Shown in pieces: positions 1-10,145 of a stretch of DNA of 64,000 bases. The notes below the pieces were generated by a model that was not told the origin of the DNA, did not search any database, and saw only the letters and a list, made by a program, of their open reading frames with translations. Source of the stretch: Sinotaia quadrata (Eukaryota > Mollusca > Gastropoda > Architaenioglossa > Viviparidae). The stretch covers positions 69,637,835 through 69,701,834 of the forward strand of contig CM054178.1 in the NCBI GenBank assembly GCA_028829895.1. The letters are read 5' to 3'. The translations under genes and the position numbers were made by a program. Numbering within the stretch: position 1 is the first letter of the stretch; each line of letters opens with the position of its first letter.

Positions 1-831
1 CAATTTGAATGAATTTTTAATTGCTTTTTTAAAGAAAATATGAAGGCAGGTTAATTTTGTTTGGATTATTCAGATGATATACACTTACATGTTCAGTTGT
101 CTTTAGGTGAATATTTTTCAACCATAACCGTATTAGAAAATGTTAACTTTGAATGTGTTCCAAAATATCAGTAATGCCAAAGGTAAATTAGTTGAAATTA
201 AAGGAAAAAACAGAATTTCCTCCATCCTGATCCAAACTTAGCTATGATATGTTTTCGGTACAACAATCATTGATTCTGCTTCTGAAATAGAAAAAAAAGA
301 AAAAAGATTTAAAATATAAAACAAGTGTTTGGTGTATATGACAGTCTTCTTAAAGCCAAAGTGAAGCAGGGAAATAATCAAGCAGTGTAAGTGTTAAATC
401 CTTTACTACACCAGTTGCAGAGCATCTAAAAGCTAAATCTCTCTCTCACACACACACTTTTAAAGAATTAATAAACTGTAATGTTTTTTAAATTCTTCAA
501 TAAAATCAGTTCTATTTTGTTTTATGAATATTATTTTTATAATTAACTGGGACATGTACCTAGCATTGCCCAAAGTTAAAAAACAACTAAACTTTTAACT
601 GCTTTAGAGAGTTAAAAAAGGAATAAGACTACTTTAATTAGTTCTGTATAAATAATTTTTATTCAAATGTATATTATTTAATTAATCATTTAATGTTACT
701 AAAGACATGTATATATACAATGTGTGGTCTTTCCAGTCAGGGCATATACAAAACGACTATGTGGACCACCCACTCTTGAACATCCTATGCAGAGTTGTCC
801 ATGTTAAAAGCAAAACTCCTCTAGTTCCTCC

Positions 832-1673
832 CCATTGTCTTATGGTGGCTTGTCTGCATGCTTGGGCTTGGAGTCATTGTTGGCATTCATTGTCTGTCTC
901 CCATTGTCAAACTGATGTCTGTCTGACCATGTGAGCCTGTTGCCTAGTATCTCTTTGTTCTGGTGTTTCCCACTGTCTTACAGCGGCCTGTCTGCTTACT
1001 TGGGCTTGGAGTCTTTGTTGGCATTCGTCATCGGTCTCTGCAGCCCAGGCTACCCCTTTTATGCTAAACATCAGAAGACCTTAAATAGATCGTCTCTTAG
1101 GTGGCATGATGTGAATTATGAAAAGAAATGGATCTTAAATTAAAATCTTTCTGCCATTAAGGCTAATGCATTGATATATAATATGTTCATGTTAAATGCA
1201 GCTTATAATACTTATTTATTTGACTTACACACAGATGATGTGTTGAGTAAATACATCATGTTTATTTGATTCCCTTGTATTTAACTATCTAAAGTCTCTC
1301 ACAGATGACATGTTGAGTAAATATTTTGTTTTTACAGTCTGAAGTGCACATGTCAGATGATGGTATTTTATTGGGTTGTGTAAATATATGTCTTACTCAA
1401 AATAAGGGTGAATTGTCCTTTATAAAAAGTCCATGTGTGAAATGTCCAGCAATTGCCTGCAAAGTAAACTAACACAAGAGCTAAGTTCTCTAACTATACT
1501 AAATGATTAAAATATTAGAAAGCCACCCCCATCATCCAACACCTCTCCCTTCACCTCCATAAACATATTGTTCTGAGGCCAGAGCTCTTCTGTCATTGAA
1601 TAATTGCCCAGGCTATATGGAGAAATGTCCTTTACAAAAAGTCCAAGTGTGAAATGTCTGGCAAAATCACCTG
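832..1673. repeat. Cluster of imperfect direct duplications
   Basis: Three pairs of imperfect direct copies lie close together. A segment containing TTGGGCTTGGAGTC occurs at about 832-902 and again at 971-1041, 139 bases apart. A segment containing GTGTTGAGTAAATA occurs at about 1226-1260 and 1303-1330. A segment containing AAAAAGTCCA followed by GTGTGAAATGTC occurs at about 1412-1462 and 1621-1673. They look like the decayed remains of a repeated or locally duplicated element. Confidence 0.6.
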
Positions 1674-2302
1674 CTTTTTAGGATGAGCATCAGCAGCCCT
1701 TCCAAAGGGGATACCACTGCGTGAAATGAAATACATTCTGCATGTTGTCTTTCTGGGTGAAAAAAATTGTTATTTTTGGTGGTTTGGGAGCCCAGAATCC
1801 TAGTTCAGGTTTCTGAGCAAAAGTCTAAAAGCTTCCTGTTACCAAGACGAATCCATTGAAATATGATATGTTGGGCTTAAAATAAAAATTCTTAAGTTTT
1901 AAGGAGACAAACAAACAGATGTTCAATTTTTATATGTATATATTTAACTTAATAATTTTGTTATGGGACTTTTGACAGTTTCTAATTATAAAGCTAACTG
2001 ACAATATTAAGAGATATGTATAACTTTAATTTTTATTTACATGAGGAATATAGTGCTACAGATGTATTCTATAAATTAAATTCAAGTTTATTTCACTCAA
2101 ATTAAAGCTGTGTACTACTGCTATGATGTTCATGACCCATTATTTGTACTCTAGCCACTTGTCCAAAAATAAATTTTGCAAGCATTAACTCTGTGAAAGT
2201 GCAGAGCAGTCTTCTTGCAACCATTACAATCCTGTAAAGCTACTGGCACTCAATTTCCAACTTTTCCCATTATTTTAAAATGGTGTATTTAAAGCACAAT
2301 TC

Positions 2303-2375
2303 TAATGACAACTGTGGTATGCTTAATGTATGTAGCTAATGACAATTGTGGTATGCTTAAGGTACTTAGCTAATT
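2303..2375. repeat. Short tandem duplication, two copies
   Basis: The segment CTAATGACAA(C/T)TGTGGTATGC followed by TTAA is present twice about 30 bases apart. No coding or regulatory role is apparent. Confidence 0.6.
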
Positions 2376-5178
2376 GTCATATAAGCATATTATTTTCTTA
2401 TTATCATATCAATTATATTGTTCATAGCAATATTTTTGGTGTTGCTACACTCTGATATATTTTTAATTGATTATTTATTTTATTTTTTCAAAATTGTTTT
2501 CATCTATGTTCTTAAGAATCTATGTCTGAAGTTATGGGAAAGTGTTGAGGCGAAATGGCATGAGAGTATCAGAAAAGAGTATTGGAATGGGATGGGGTGG
2601 GGTAGGGTGGGGTGGAGTAATGAAAGGGTACTCAGAATTTTCTTTGTTCAGATCCATTAAGTCATCTCATTCAACTGTCAGAATCAGTGGGTAAGTGCAT
2701 TAGTATAACAAGAACCCATTTCACATAAATTCCCCAAAAATTAGCATTATGAGCACCTCTTATAGCCTTGATTCCAAACCATGCTGATAGTTTATAACTA
2801 ATTTTCATGTCTTAAATCTGGCAGTATTTAGTAGTACAATTTTGCATTAGATAAATTAACAATTAAATGTTCAGTTGCCTGTCCTATTTATTTATTTTTT
2901 TTTTGAGAGGGTAGAGGGAGGATTTATTTCACAGCTTGCTGTCAAAGTTGTTAAACAAATAATTTAATTCCCCTTATTATAACTTTGCTTAATTAATGGC
3001 GAATGTGATCAAACTAATTATATTGTAATTCACATGAAGGTTTTATATCATTTGAACCTAGATTTTGCTGTATATTAAAAATAAATATCAAATCACGTTT
3101 CACTTTGCTAGAGTGTAATAATATGCACAGGTTTAGCTCAGATAATTATAATTACTTCAAGTGAGCTAGAGTGGAACCTACTTCATTAATGAACTGCTTG
3201 AGGTAAGAAATATTGTTTAAATTCACCAGAAATTTGAATGAACTGCATGTGCTAAAAATAATTTAAAAACCAAACGGCTATAGTTTCTAAGTGTGGGGTC
3301 CGATTTGAATGCTTGCTTCTTATTAACCCCACAATCCACTATCAAATACCATCCTTTCTCATGTGTTGGGCTTGATATATGAATGTCATATATTCATGAC
3401 AGAGTTAAATGAAAATATAAATGCAGTAAGTATAAAGGCACTGAATTCAGAGAAACCAATTTCTGTTAAATGGCAGAGTCGACACATAAAAGCACTAATA
3501 GCTATACTCTGTTGGAGAAATGTTCAGAAAACTCTTCTACAATCCCACTGGTAAAATGTTTATTCCAAAAAAGGTCAAGTCAGGTTGAACTTACTAATCA
3601 TATGCACAACTAAGATTATATACATGTATTTGTGTGCATTCATTTATGTGTGCATTCATTTATGTACATATTTGTTATTTTAATTCATTCTTTTCTGTCT
3701 TCTTTCACTCATCTATCATATATCCCACATACACACTATTTTCTATGTATGAATGATGTGTGTCTGAAGTATCAGTTATTACTTTAGTGCCTACTAAAGA
3801 TTTAGAATGCTTTTTTAGAATCAGCACTCTATTGGCACCATGTCTGCCAAGTACCTGCCACTTTCTTGCATCCTACTGAGCAATTTATGGAACAGGCCAG
3901 GGCTGAATGAATCCCTTTATCGATGTAAAACCCCAAACCTGCTCTGTGCCAGTCTGCTGACCAGGACTATGTGAGAGCTGCCAAGCTGTCACAGTCAACT
4001 TAACAGCCTGCCCCAGCAAGTTTAAAGAAATATACCACCCAAAACTCTTACTCTGTGTACTATATGGACATTATGCAAAATTGAAAGTCAGATTGAACTT
4101 ATGTCATTTTGATTTTATAACTCTTTCTGCTGCCACTACTTTATTTCTATAAAATTTTCATCTATCCTAAATTTACAAGTATTTGTGTTTTCCTTTCAAC
4201 TGTTATTGTATTTATGTCAGGTTGGGATTAGGGTTCATAGTTGGTTTTTGTGATCATTAATAGCTATAATACTTTAATTTTCAAATACATGTACTTGATA
4301 ACACCTGACACTACAGAAGTTTGTTTGGCCATATTAGGCTTAAATGTTGATTAGTTTTTCTTAACACATTTCTTACCCCTGATGCTATATTAATTCAACT
4401 TAAATATAATACAAAGAATTCAAAGATAGAACAGATTTCTTATCCTTTGGCAACCTGAATTAATACCATCTAGATAGATAAAAAGATACAGTAAATTCCA
4501 ATTCAACTGTAAAAGTAGTATAAAGGCAGCTTCAAATAGATTTGTATCCTTATCAATCTACCATCAGTCTAGATTCATAGAAAATAAAGTTAATTCTGTT
4601 TTTACTTCACAAATAAGATTTCTGAATATCCTTAGATTTCTTACCCATTTAGTGAGAATTCTGAGTTGGAAAAAAATTAAATATGAACTTGAACGATAAT
4701 GATTTGCAAGGAGCAAAAGTGGTTATAAAACTTATACAGTCTTACATGCTTCAGAAAGCAGTACAGTGGAGTGACATGATACATGGAAGCTGCATTCTAC
4801 AGAAGGCACATAAGTCTCCAATTATATAGTCAAAATCATCCTTAATCTGCACATTTCTGAGGTAGAAGTCATTTCTGCAACATTGGAACAGATCACTGTT
4901 TCTTCAGATGACCACCAAATGAAGTAATTGCTTGTGTTTGGAGTACCATAGTACCATAGAATCACACTAATTTTGGCAAGTTGTACATACTGCAAGAGAT
5001 GGGCAACTTTGCACGACTGACTTGCTGTGATCCCATTGTACTGCCTTGCATATAGTGAAACAGGACTTTCTCCATTACAGCTGAATTAAAAATTACAACA
5101 ATTTCTGATTCCAACATTCAACCAATATTCAATAGTCAACCAATTCCTCTTTTAGATCAAAAAAACAAATATAAAAGC

Positions 5179-5296
5179 TCATCTATTTTGTTTAGACTTG
5201 CCTTGTTCGTGAAGAAGACTGCCAAGTATTAATCCAATGAAAGTCTCTTCATACTTAGTACCTTTTCCATTTGAAGATATCAAAGGATCAAAAACC
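5179..5296 (-). CDS. CULT gene, terminal exon
   Basis: A 118-base exon completes GW and continues VFDPL, then FIGLILGSLLHEQGKSKQ, and stops at 5179-5181. A GLIL..L..E pattern closes many single-domain CULT proteins. The acceptor is GGAAAAG with a weak pyrimidine tract. The short intron upstream (5297-5588) contains trinucleotide runs of AAT and ATG type. Confidence 0.82.
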
Positions 5297-8200
5297 CTTT
5301 TCCAAGGTAAACAGAAAATCAAAATGAGATAATAAAACAGAAACGACTTATCAAAAAAAATAAAAATAATAATAAGGATGATTATGATGAAAAACAGGAA
5401 TGAGTTATCAAAAAAGTAAATAATAATAATAATGATGATGATGATTAAGGTGGTGATAAAATGACAAATCTGATACAATATTTTCAAATTAAAGTGTTTT
5501 ACTTCAGCTTAACTTTGGTAGTGTTGCCTTAAATTTTCCATTCATAAGACTGAAAAGAAATTGGTACAGACAAAATTCCACTACTTACCAGCCTAAATGA
5601 TGACCACATCTTGGGCAGACAGCAACAGTCCAACTAAAGCCTGGGAAAAAACTATGTTCAGACTGAGGCTGTAAAAGAAAATGAAAGCAAAAACTAAAAT
5701 TATTTCAAATTCAGTTTACATAAGTAAATGTTCTACAGGATATTCTACAATACTGTTTTCTTAAATTTTGCCATCATAGAAAAAAAAAACGCAGTCATAA
5801 AAGCCCATTATCAATCTATGTAAACTGTGTCAAAATAATTAACTAAACTTCAGATTAAAAGAATGTGAAGAACTCTTTTTTTTAAGGGTGCCACTTTGTC
5901 ATGCAGATGAATGTGTATTTGTGTTTTGTTATCTTACTTTTAAATCCTAAAAACATATGTTAAATAATAATTTCTGAATGAAAACACAATTACCTTAAGA
6001 ACTTTCTGAACTTCTGCTTCTGAAGATGTTATTACTTCAAAATATTTCCCTAAATAAAAACAAATTAAATGTTACAATTTGTCAACAGTGTGTACTTATG
6101 AGCAAAACAGTATTTATACAGTGGTTTATAACCAAAACTATAAACAGGAAGTCCCCTACTTACAGCAGAGTTCCATTTGTTTTTTCTTTGCGACTTAAAA
6201 TAATGTTTACCATTAGCTTGGATTTTCGCCTCTTCTGTTGTCTTAAGCAGCATATAGTGGCAGTCACATTAATGTCTATTGCATATTTAACCATTCTATG
6301 CACACAAAACATTAAACAAACATTTATTTTCACTAAACAAAAGTAGGGTGGTGCTGAACTGAACGCCGTAACTCTTTCACACCATAGGCATTCTAAAATT
6401 ATAATGATATCTATGGACACAGCGCCATAACTTGGAATTCGCCATAAGTTGATCTGCCATAACATGGGGACCTCTTGTATTATGAATAAAATAACAGTTA
6501 TATAGAGAAAAATAAAATTAAAAAAATCTGACAAAAAAGACTTTACACTTATATTTGTACCATCTACAACTGATTATCATTTATTTTTAAAAAGAAATTC
6601 TCTCATAATAAAGCTTTGATTTGCTTACACTGATTATGTGTAATTCAGCAAAGTTCTGTTTAACCAATTTTGCCATATATAGATGCTACTTTGCAATCAC
6701 ACGAGTATATCATCAAAAGAAAAAACATCCTTTAGTGGTAGTGAAGAGAAACAATTTTTGTAGGATTGAGACATTAAGAAAAAATTAAGATTCCAAATAT
6801 GAATAACTATACAACTGTGACACTGGCATAAATACAACATGATTCTATCCCCACCATTCAAAATTAACATGAACCAGTATACTGCTGAAGTAAAAAACCA
6901 AGGGTGGGATGGGGGTGAACTCAACTATCGTTACTATCAGTACATGTATATAATATCAAAATACAAATTCAACAAATTGTTGAACAAAAGTGTACCATTT
7001 AAATTTTAAAAAATACAACACAAACAGAGAATCAGAATTACTGTTAATAAAAATGATCTCATATTTCAATAAAGTGATGAAAATTTATAAATTTGTCAGA
7101 ATGAATTTAGTAACTGCCAGAGCATAATTAAAGATCATCGAATAGTAGAAATGACAAACATGATTCTCTGATTCATACCCCTTCAATAATCTTTAGTAAC
7201 TGCCAGAGCATAATGCACGATTAAAGATCATCGAATAGAGAAATGATAAACATGATTCTCTGATTCAGACACCTTCAATAATCTTTTCTCAATGCTTATC
7301 CAATGAACATACACATCACATAGGCCCTCCCAGCATCCCAAACCTTTCTTATCTATACTTCATTTTTTAAATATTTAGTAAAAAAAAACATTCACTCTAA
7401 GGCAGTGGTCCCCAACCTTTTCATCGCCGCGGACCGGTCAACGCTTGATAATTTTGCCGCGGACCGGTCAACGCTTGATAATTTTACCGCGGCCCGATGA
7501 TGTGGGGGGACGTTGATTGTTTATATTTTAGATTGTTTTGATTTAATAATTTTAATTTAATTGTATTTAAACGTGCCTTCAAATTAAAATACATTTACAT
7601 CAAAAATGAATATAAAGTGATTTAACATTTTAACTCACTAGAACGCTAAATCAGAGAGAACCCTGAGCTTGTTTCTTTGCAACGAGACGGTTCCATCTGG
7701 GGGTAATAGGAGACAATTACACCCGAAGTGAGTTGCTTATGTCCATCCGTTGATTTGTTTTGGTTGCTGTCACTGCAGAAAACCCCGCTTCACACAAATA
7801 GGATTCGGAAATGGCAATACGGATTTAAGTGCTGTGGTGGCCGTTGTTGTATTGGCAGGTGAGGGTGTTTACAGAGCCCAGGATAATACCACATCGTCTG
7901 TACTTAGTGTGTATGTGCGCCCAGGATGTTCACTCCCCACCCTGTAATGTTCACCAGTGGTGTTGTTGTTGTCGTTGGCACTGTTGTTGTTGATGTCCCC
8001 GGTAGCCGTTGGACTGTATGTAGGTGGGTGTTGGCGGCAAGCATTAGTTGAATTAGATCCGCAATGGGGTGATTATAATATCCCCACTGCATGTGATGTT
8101 GCTCCCTGTGCTGCCACCGTTGTTGTTGTTGTTGTCGGCGGTGGTTGTTGTCGCAGCGCTGCCGTTGTTGTTGTGGATTCTGTTGTTGTGGCTGTAGTAG

Positions 8201-10145
8201 AGGATACTGTTGTTGTCGTCTGATGTGTTGTGGCGGGCGCCTTCTTTTTGATTTGGGGCTACGTTCTGTAGTGTTTCCTCGTGTGTCTGTTGTGGTTGTC
8301 TTTGTTGCAGTCCCTGGTGGTGACTCTGGCTGTGGATTGGGGGCAGTTGGTTTAGTCGTTGTTGTTGTTTCTTATGGTGTAGTTGGAGCGTTGTCGACTT
8401 CTGTTTCGGTCTTTGCGTCAGTTGTCTTCACTTCTTTTTCTGTTTGTATTTTTCTTTCTTGCGTCTTGATATGTACCGTTTGTGTGCTGGAGATTTTTTG
8501 GCGTTTCTTCTTATTTTCGGTGGTAGTTGTTTTAATTTCTTTTTCTTTGCTGATAGAGCTTGTAGTCTGAGTTTCCTTATTATCTGTTGTAGGTTTTTGG
8601 AGTTTGCGAGAATGCCTGGCTGATTTCTTGTTTTGCTGTTTGAGTTGAATTCACTTTGGCCGTAGGTGGAATTTTCCAGATGATGTTGGTGTTTATTCCA
8701 CTTTCTCTTGTAGTGGCTTGTAGAGTTTAGGTGGAAACGTGGCTTTTTCCTTTGACTGTTTGAGTTGTGCCGTCTTCCTGTGTGGGTTTTCGCGTTGTTT
8801 CCTCCTTTTCCGTTTGTGAAGAGCGTGTTTTTGTTGTCGGCGTTATTTTCCAGAAGATGTCTGTCTGTGTTTCACAGTCTGTTGATGTAGTTTTTTCTTC
8901 GTGTTGCCTTGTCAGGTGCTTGTTTAAAATCTTATGGAGACCAATTGCGGTTAAGATGGCTTGTTGTCTAGTGTAAGTTCATCTTCTGTTTTTGTGTGGA
9001 AGAGGGTCAACAGCAAATTAGTGAACGCATTTTTTAGTTCAACGTTTTTAGTTTCTAGTGTGAAGGTGAAGGGGGTAACTTTTCGTATGCCCCCATTTTC
9101 GGTTGGTTTGCTGATTTCACAGCAGTATTTTGTCCAGTCTTCTCCTTTGTACTTCTTAATGTTTGCACCTCTTCAAGCCTCTTTTGCCGTATCTGTCTCA
9201 GCTGGGCTATGCGCTCGTTTGTGAAACAGAAAGGGCCGTCCGCATCTTCTGTGACTGACTCAGAATCGCGTAAAATGTCACTTGGTGGAGTAGGCAGTAG
9301 TGGCATTTTTGCCAGCCCTGAAAAGGGCTGAGTCTTAGTGCTGGTTTGTCTGGTGTGGCGCTTTGACATGACTCTCCTCCCGGCGGTCCAATGGATGGAG
9401 TGCGTTCGTCGGTGGTCCGAAGCGAAGTGTGTTGGTGTGATTGGGAAGTAGAGCTCGAATTCTTTAAAAGCAAAGACAGATGATCGTGCACCAACTGGGA
9501 GAATGAATGCTCAGACTCAATCTCGTCCATGGAAAGTCGCACAAACCCGAAAGAAATACACTAGAGTAAAAATAAAATTGGGGGGCCCTGTACCATTTGG
9601 TCCGCGGACCGGTACCATATGGTCCACGGACCGGTACCGGTCCGCGGACCGGGGGTTGGGGACCACTGCTCTAAGGGACACACTAATGGATGAGTACTTT
9701 ATTGCTAATCTCTTTCTGTGCTTCTTTGGGGCTCTGGCTTGTGTGCATATAGAACCGAGTGGTAAGTATTACTGGTACTTAATTTTTTTTTTTATTTAGC
9801 TTTAACTTCTGGAAAGTCTTCCCATATATTAATGGCTGCTGAACAACTATAACTAAGCAAACTAAAATTATGAGTATTAAAACCATTTAACTAGTTAATG
9901 ATATAGGTCTTTCAGACATATCCTATTTGTTTCTGTACAACTGCATTAGAATTCTTGAAAGCCTTACACTTAATTAGTAGAAACCCCCAAGGTCATACCC
10001 TCAGGATTTTTAAACAGCTGTATTAGAACACCACGGGTGCCAGAGAGGGTGTCATTTCGCTGTCTATGGGCCTGTTGACTGGGAATATTCACCAAATTAC
10101 CCGCTCTTGTAATTTCCAATCCACACTGGCGGCAAAGCAGAAAAC
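5179..10145 (-). CDS. CULT-domain protein (cereblon-like thalidomide-binding fold), N-terminal exon missing
   Basis: Four minus-strand exons join in phase: 10145-9999, 6049-5994, 5668-5589 and 5296-5179 (stop). All have GT donors and AG acceptors. Visible motifs in order: LLCRQCGLEI with the first zinc CxxC pair; a segment RQRNDTLSGTRGVLIQLFKN; FEVIT; FPGFSW; VCPRCGHHLGW with the second CxxC pair; and a C-terminal FIGLILGSLLHE. This is the CULT domain known from the C-terminus of cereblon and from short single-domain, often secreted, animal proteins. The absence of any Lon-like domain and the stop soon after CULT favour the short type. In cereblon three tryptophans form the ligand cage; here the first position is Phe (SFFPG instead of SWFPG), while the other two Trp are kept. 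The 3.95-kb intron between the first two exons carries a hAT transposon. The upstream exon encoding the start, and any signal peptide, was not identified; the first exon could also begin at 10161. The domain call is firm; the ligand is unknown. Confidence 0.88.
5345..5450. repeat. AAT/ATG-type trinucleotide runs in the last CULT intron
   Basis: Two stretches of imperfect AAT, GAT and ATG triplets lie within the 292-base final intron. They create an artefactual Ile/Phe-rich open frame on the minus strand. Confidence 0.7.
5589..5668 (-). CDS. CULT gene, internal exon (aromatic cage and CxxC half 2)
   Basis: An 80-base exon with acceptor TTTTACAG and donor GTAAGT encodes the core of the ligand pocket: EHSFFPGFSW, then VCPRCGHHLG. 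The split TGG codon at the downstream junction restores the last cage tryptophan. Cereblon has Trp where this exon has the first Phe of SFFPG. The exon is the strongest single evidence for the CULT assignment. Confidence 0.9.
5994..6049 (-). CDS. CULT gene, internal exon (FEVIT segment)
   Basis: A 56-base exon encodes KYFEVITSSEAEVQKVLK between a TTTAG acceptor and a GTAATT donor. FEVIT is the beta-strand motif that precedes the tryptophan cage in single-domain CULT proteins. The phase joins both neighbouring exons without a gap. Confidence 0.85.
6145..6477. mobile_element. Putative non-autonomous inverted-repeat element (MITE-like)
   Basis: The left end CAGGAAGTCCCC and the right end GGGGACCTCTTG are inverted repeats matching at 10 of 12 positions, and the similarity continues weakly inward. 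The 333-base interior has no coding capacity. The flanks do not show an unambiguous target duplication, so the superfamily is uncertain. It lies in the large intron of the CULT gene, about 95 bases upstream of the FEVIT exon. Confidence 0.45.
7106..7277. repeat. Tandem duplication of about 85 bases
   Basis: A unit running from TTTAGTAACTGCCAGAGC to CTTCAATAATC is present twice in direct orientation with a few substitutions and a 6-base indel. It lies just left of the hAT transposon and is not part of it. Confidence 0.8.
7651..7812 (-). pseudogene. hAT transposase C-terminal remnant
   Basis: Minus-strand translation gives YLCEAGFSAVTATKT, then ISNSLRV, a stop at 7717-7719, then SPITPRWNRLVAKK. 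This matches the conserved dimerisation-domain end of hAT transposases of the ZBED/Charlie-like group. Immediately upstream LPFP occurs in another frame, indicating a frameshift inside the conserved LPFP..YLCEAGF block. With the stop, the reading frame is broken at least twice. The N-terminal and catalytic parts were not found in the element, so it cannot encode its own transposase. Confidence 0.85.
7904..9369 (-). other. Low-complexity, broken coding-like interior of the hAT element
   Basis: The minus strand is strongly A/C-rich and carries several open stretches. From 9369 a Met-initiated frame begins MSKRHTRQTSTKTQPFSG and runs 104 codons. Further on are patches of the type ETQTDIFWKI and SSQTEKEE, and about 155 stop-free codons rich in Gln, Thr, Asn and Arg end at 7904. 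Stops and frame changes separate them. None matches a hAT catalytic domain. The repeated TQT/QTE character is reminiscent of the first ORF of some non-LTR retrotransposons, but I cannot name a family. It may be captured or nested sequence, or a broken accessory ORF of the element. Confidence 0.35.
9999..10145 (-). CDS. CULT gene, first recognised exon (CxxC half 1)
   Basis: The 147-base exon supplies 48 whole codons with two leading and one trailing base. It holds the first CxxC (CRQC) and the RNDTLSG stretch that is strongly conserved in single-domain CULT proteins. The donor is G|GTATGA at 9998. The acceptor is ambiguous: AAAG at 10146-10147 or GAG at 10162-10163, the latter adding five residues in frame. 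Confidence 0.85.

Larger units (their letters stand above)
1..5178. other. Region without recognisable gene; probable 3' flank of the CULT gene
   Basis: No open frame here resembles a known protein, and the longest ones are short and AT-biased. Since the CULT-protein gene ends at 5179 on the minus strand, the right-hand part is likely its 3' untranslated region, but I could not fix a polyadenylation site. A GC-richer patch at about 3800-4020 may be an old dispersed repeat; I recognise no family. Short duplicated segments are listed separately. A (TGGGG)-like G-rich run lies at 2590-2615. Confidence 0.5.
7403..9668 (-). mobile_element. hAT-superfamily DNA transposon, degenerate, with 8-bp target duplications
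   Basis: Both ends carry the inverted terminal repeat CAGTGGTCCCCAACC, 15 of 15 bases identical. The element is flanked on both sides by the identical 8-mer CTCTAAGG (7395-7402 and 9669-9676). A CAG...CTG end with an 8-bp duplication is diagnostic of hAT. Subterminal CCGCGGACCGGT palindromic motifs occur at both ends; at the left end a roughly 30-base unit containing AACGCTTGATAATTTT is duplicated. A minus-strand relic of the transposase C-terminus lies near the left end, so the element reads right to left. Most of the 2266-base interior does not look like transposase. It sits in the large intron of the CULT gene. The perfect duplications suggest fairly recent insertion. Confidence 0.93.

Noticed and set aside
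707..1143. Two overlapping plus-strand frames repeating a LGLESLLAF-like peptide
   Set aside because: The repetition is due to a DNA duplication with 139-base spacing, not a multiple of three, so the frames are accidental.
6160..6534. 124-codon minus-strand open frame in the CULT intron
   Set aside because: It runs through a MITE-like element and across its right end, shows no family motif and lies between two real exons of another frame.
8145..8570. 141-codon plus-strand Val/Cys-rich open frame
   Set aside because: It is the complementary shadow of A/C-rich minus-strand sequence inside the hAT element; GTT/TTG runs create the Val and Cys codons.
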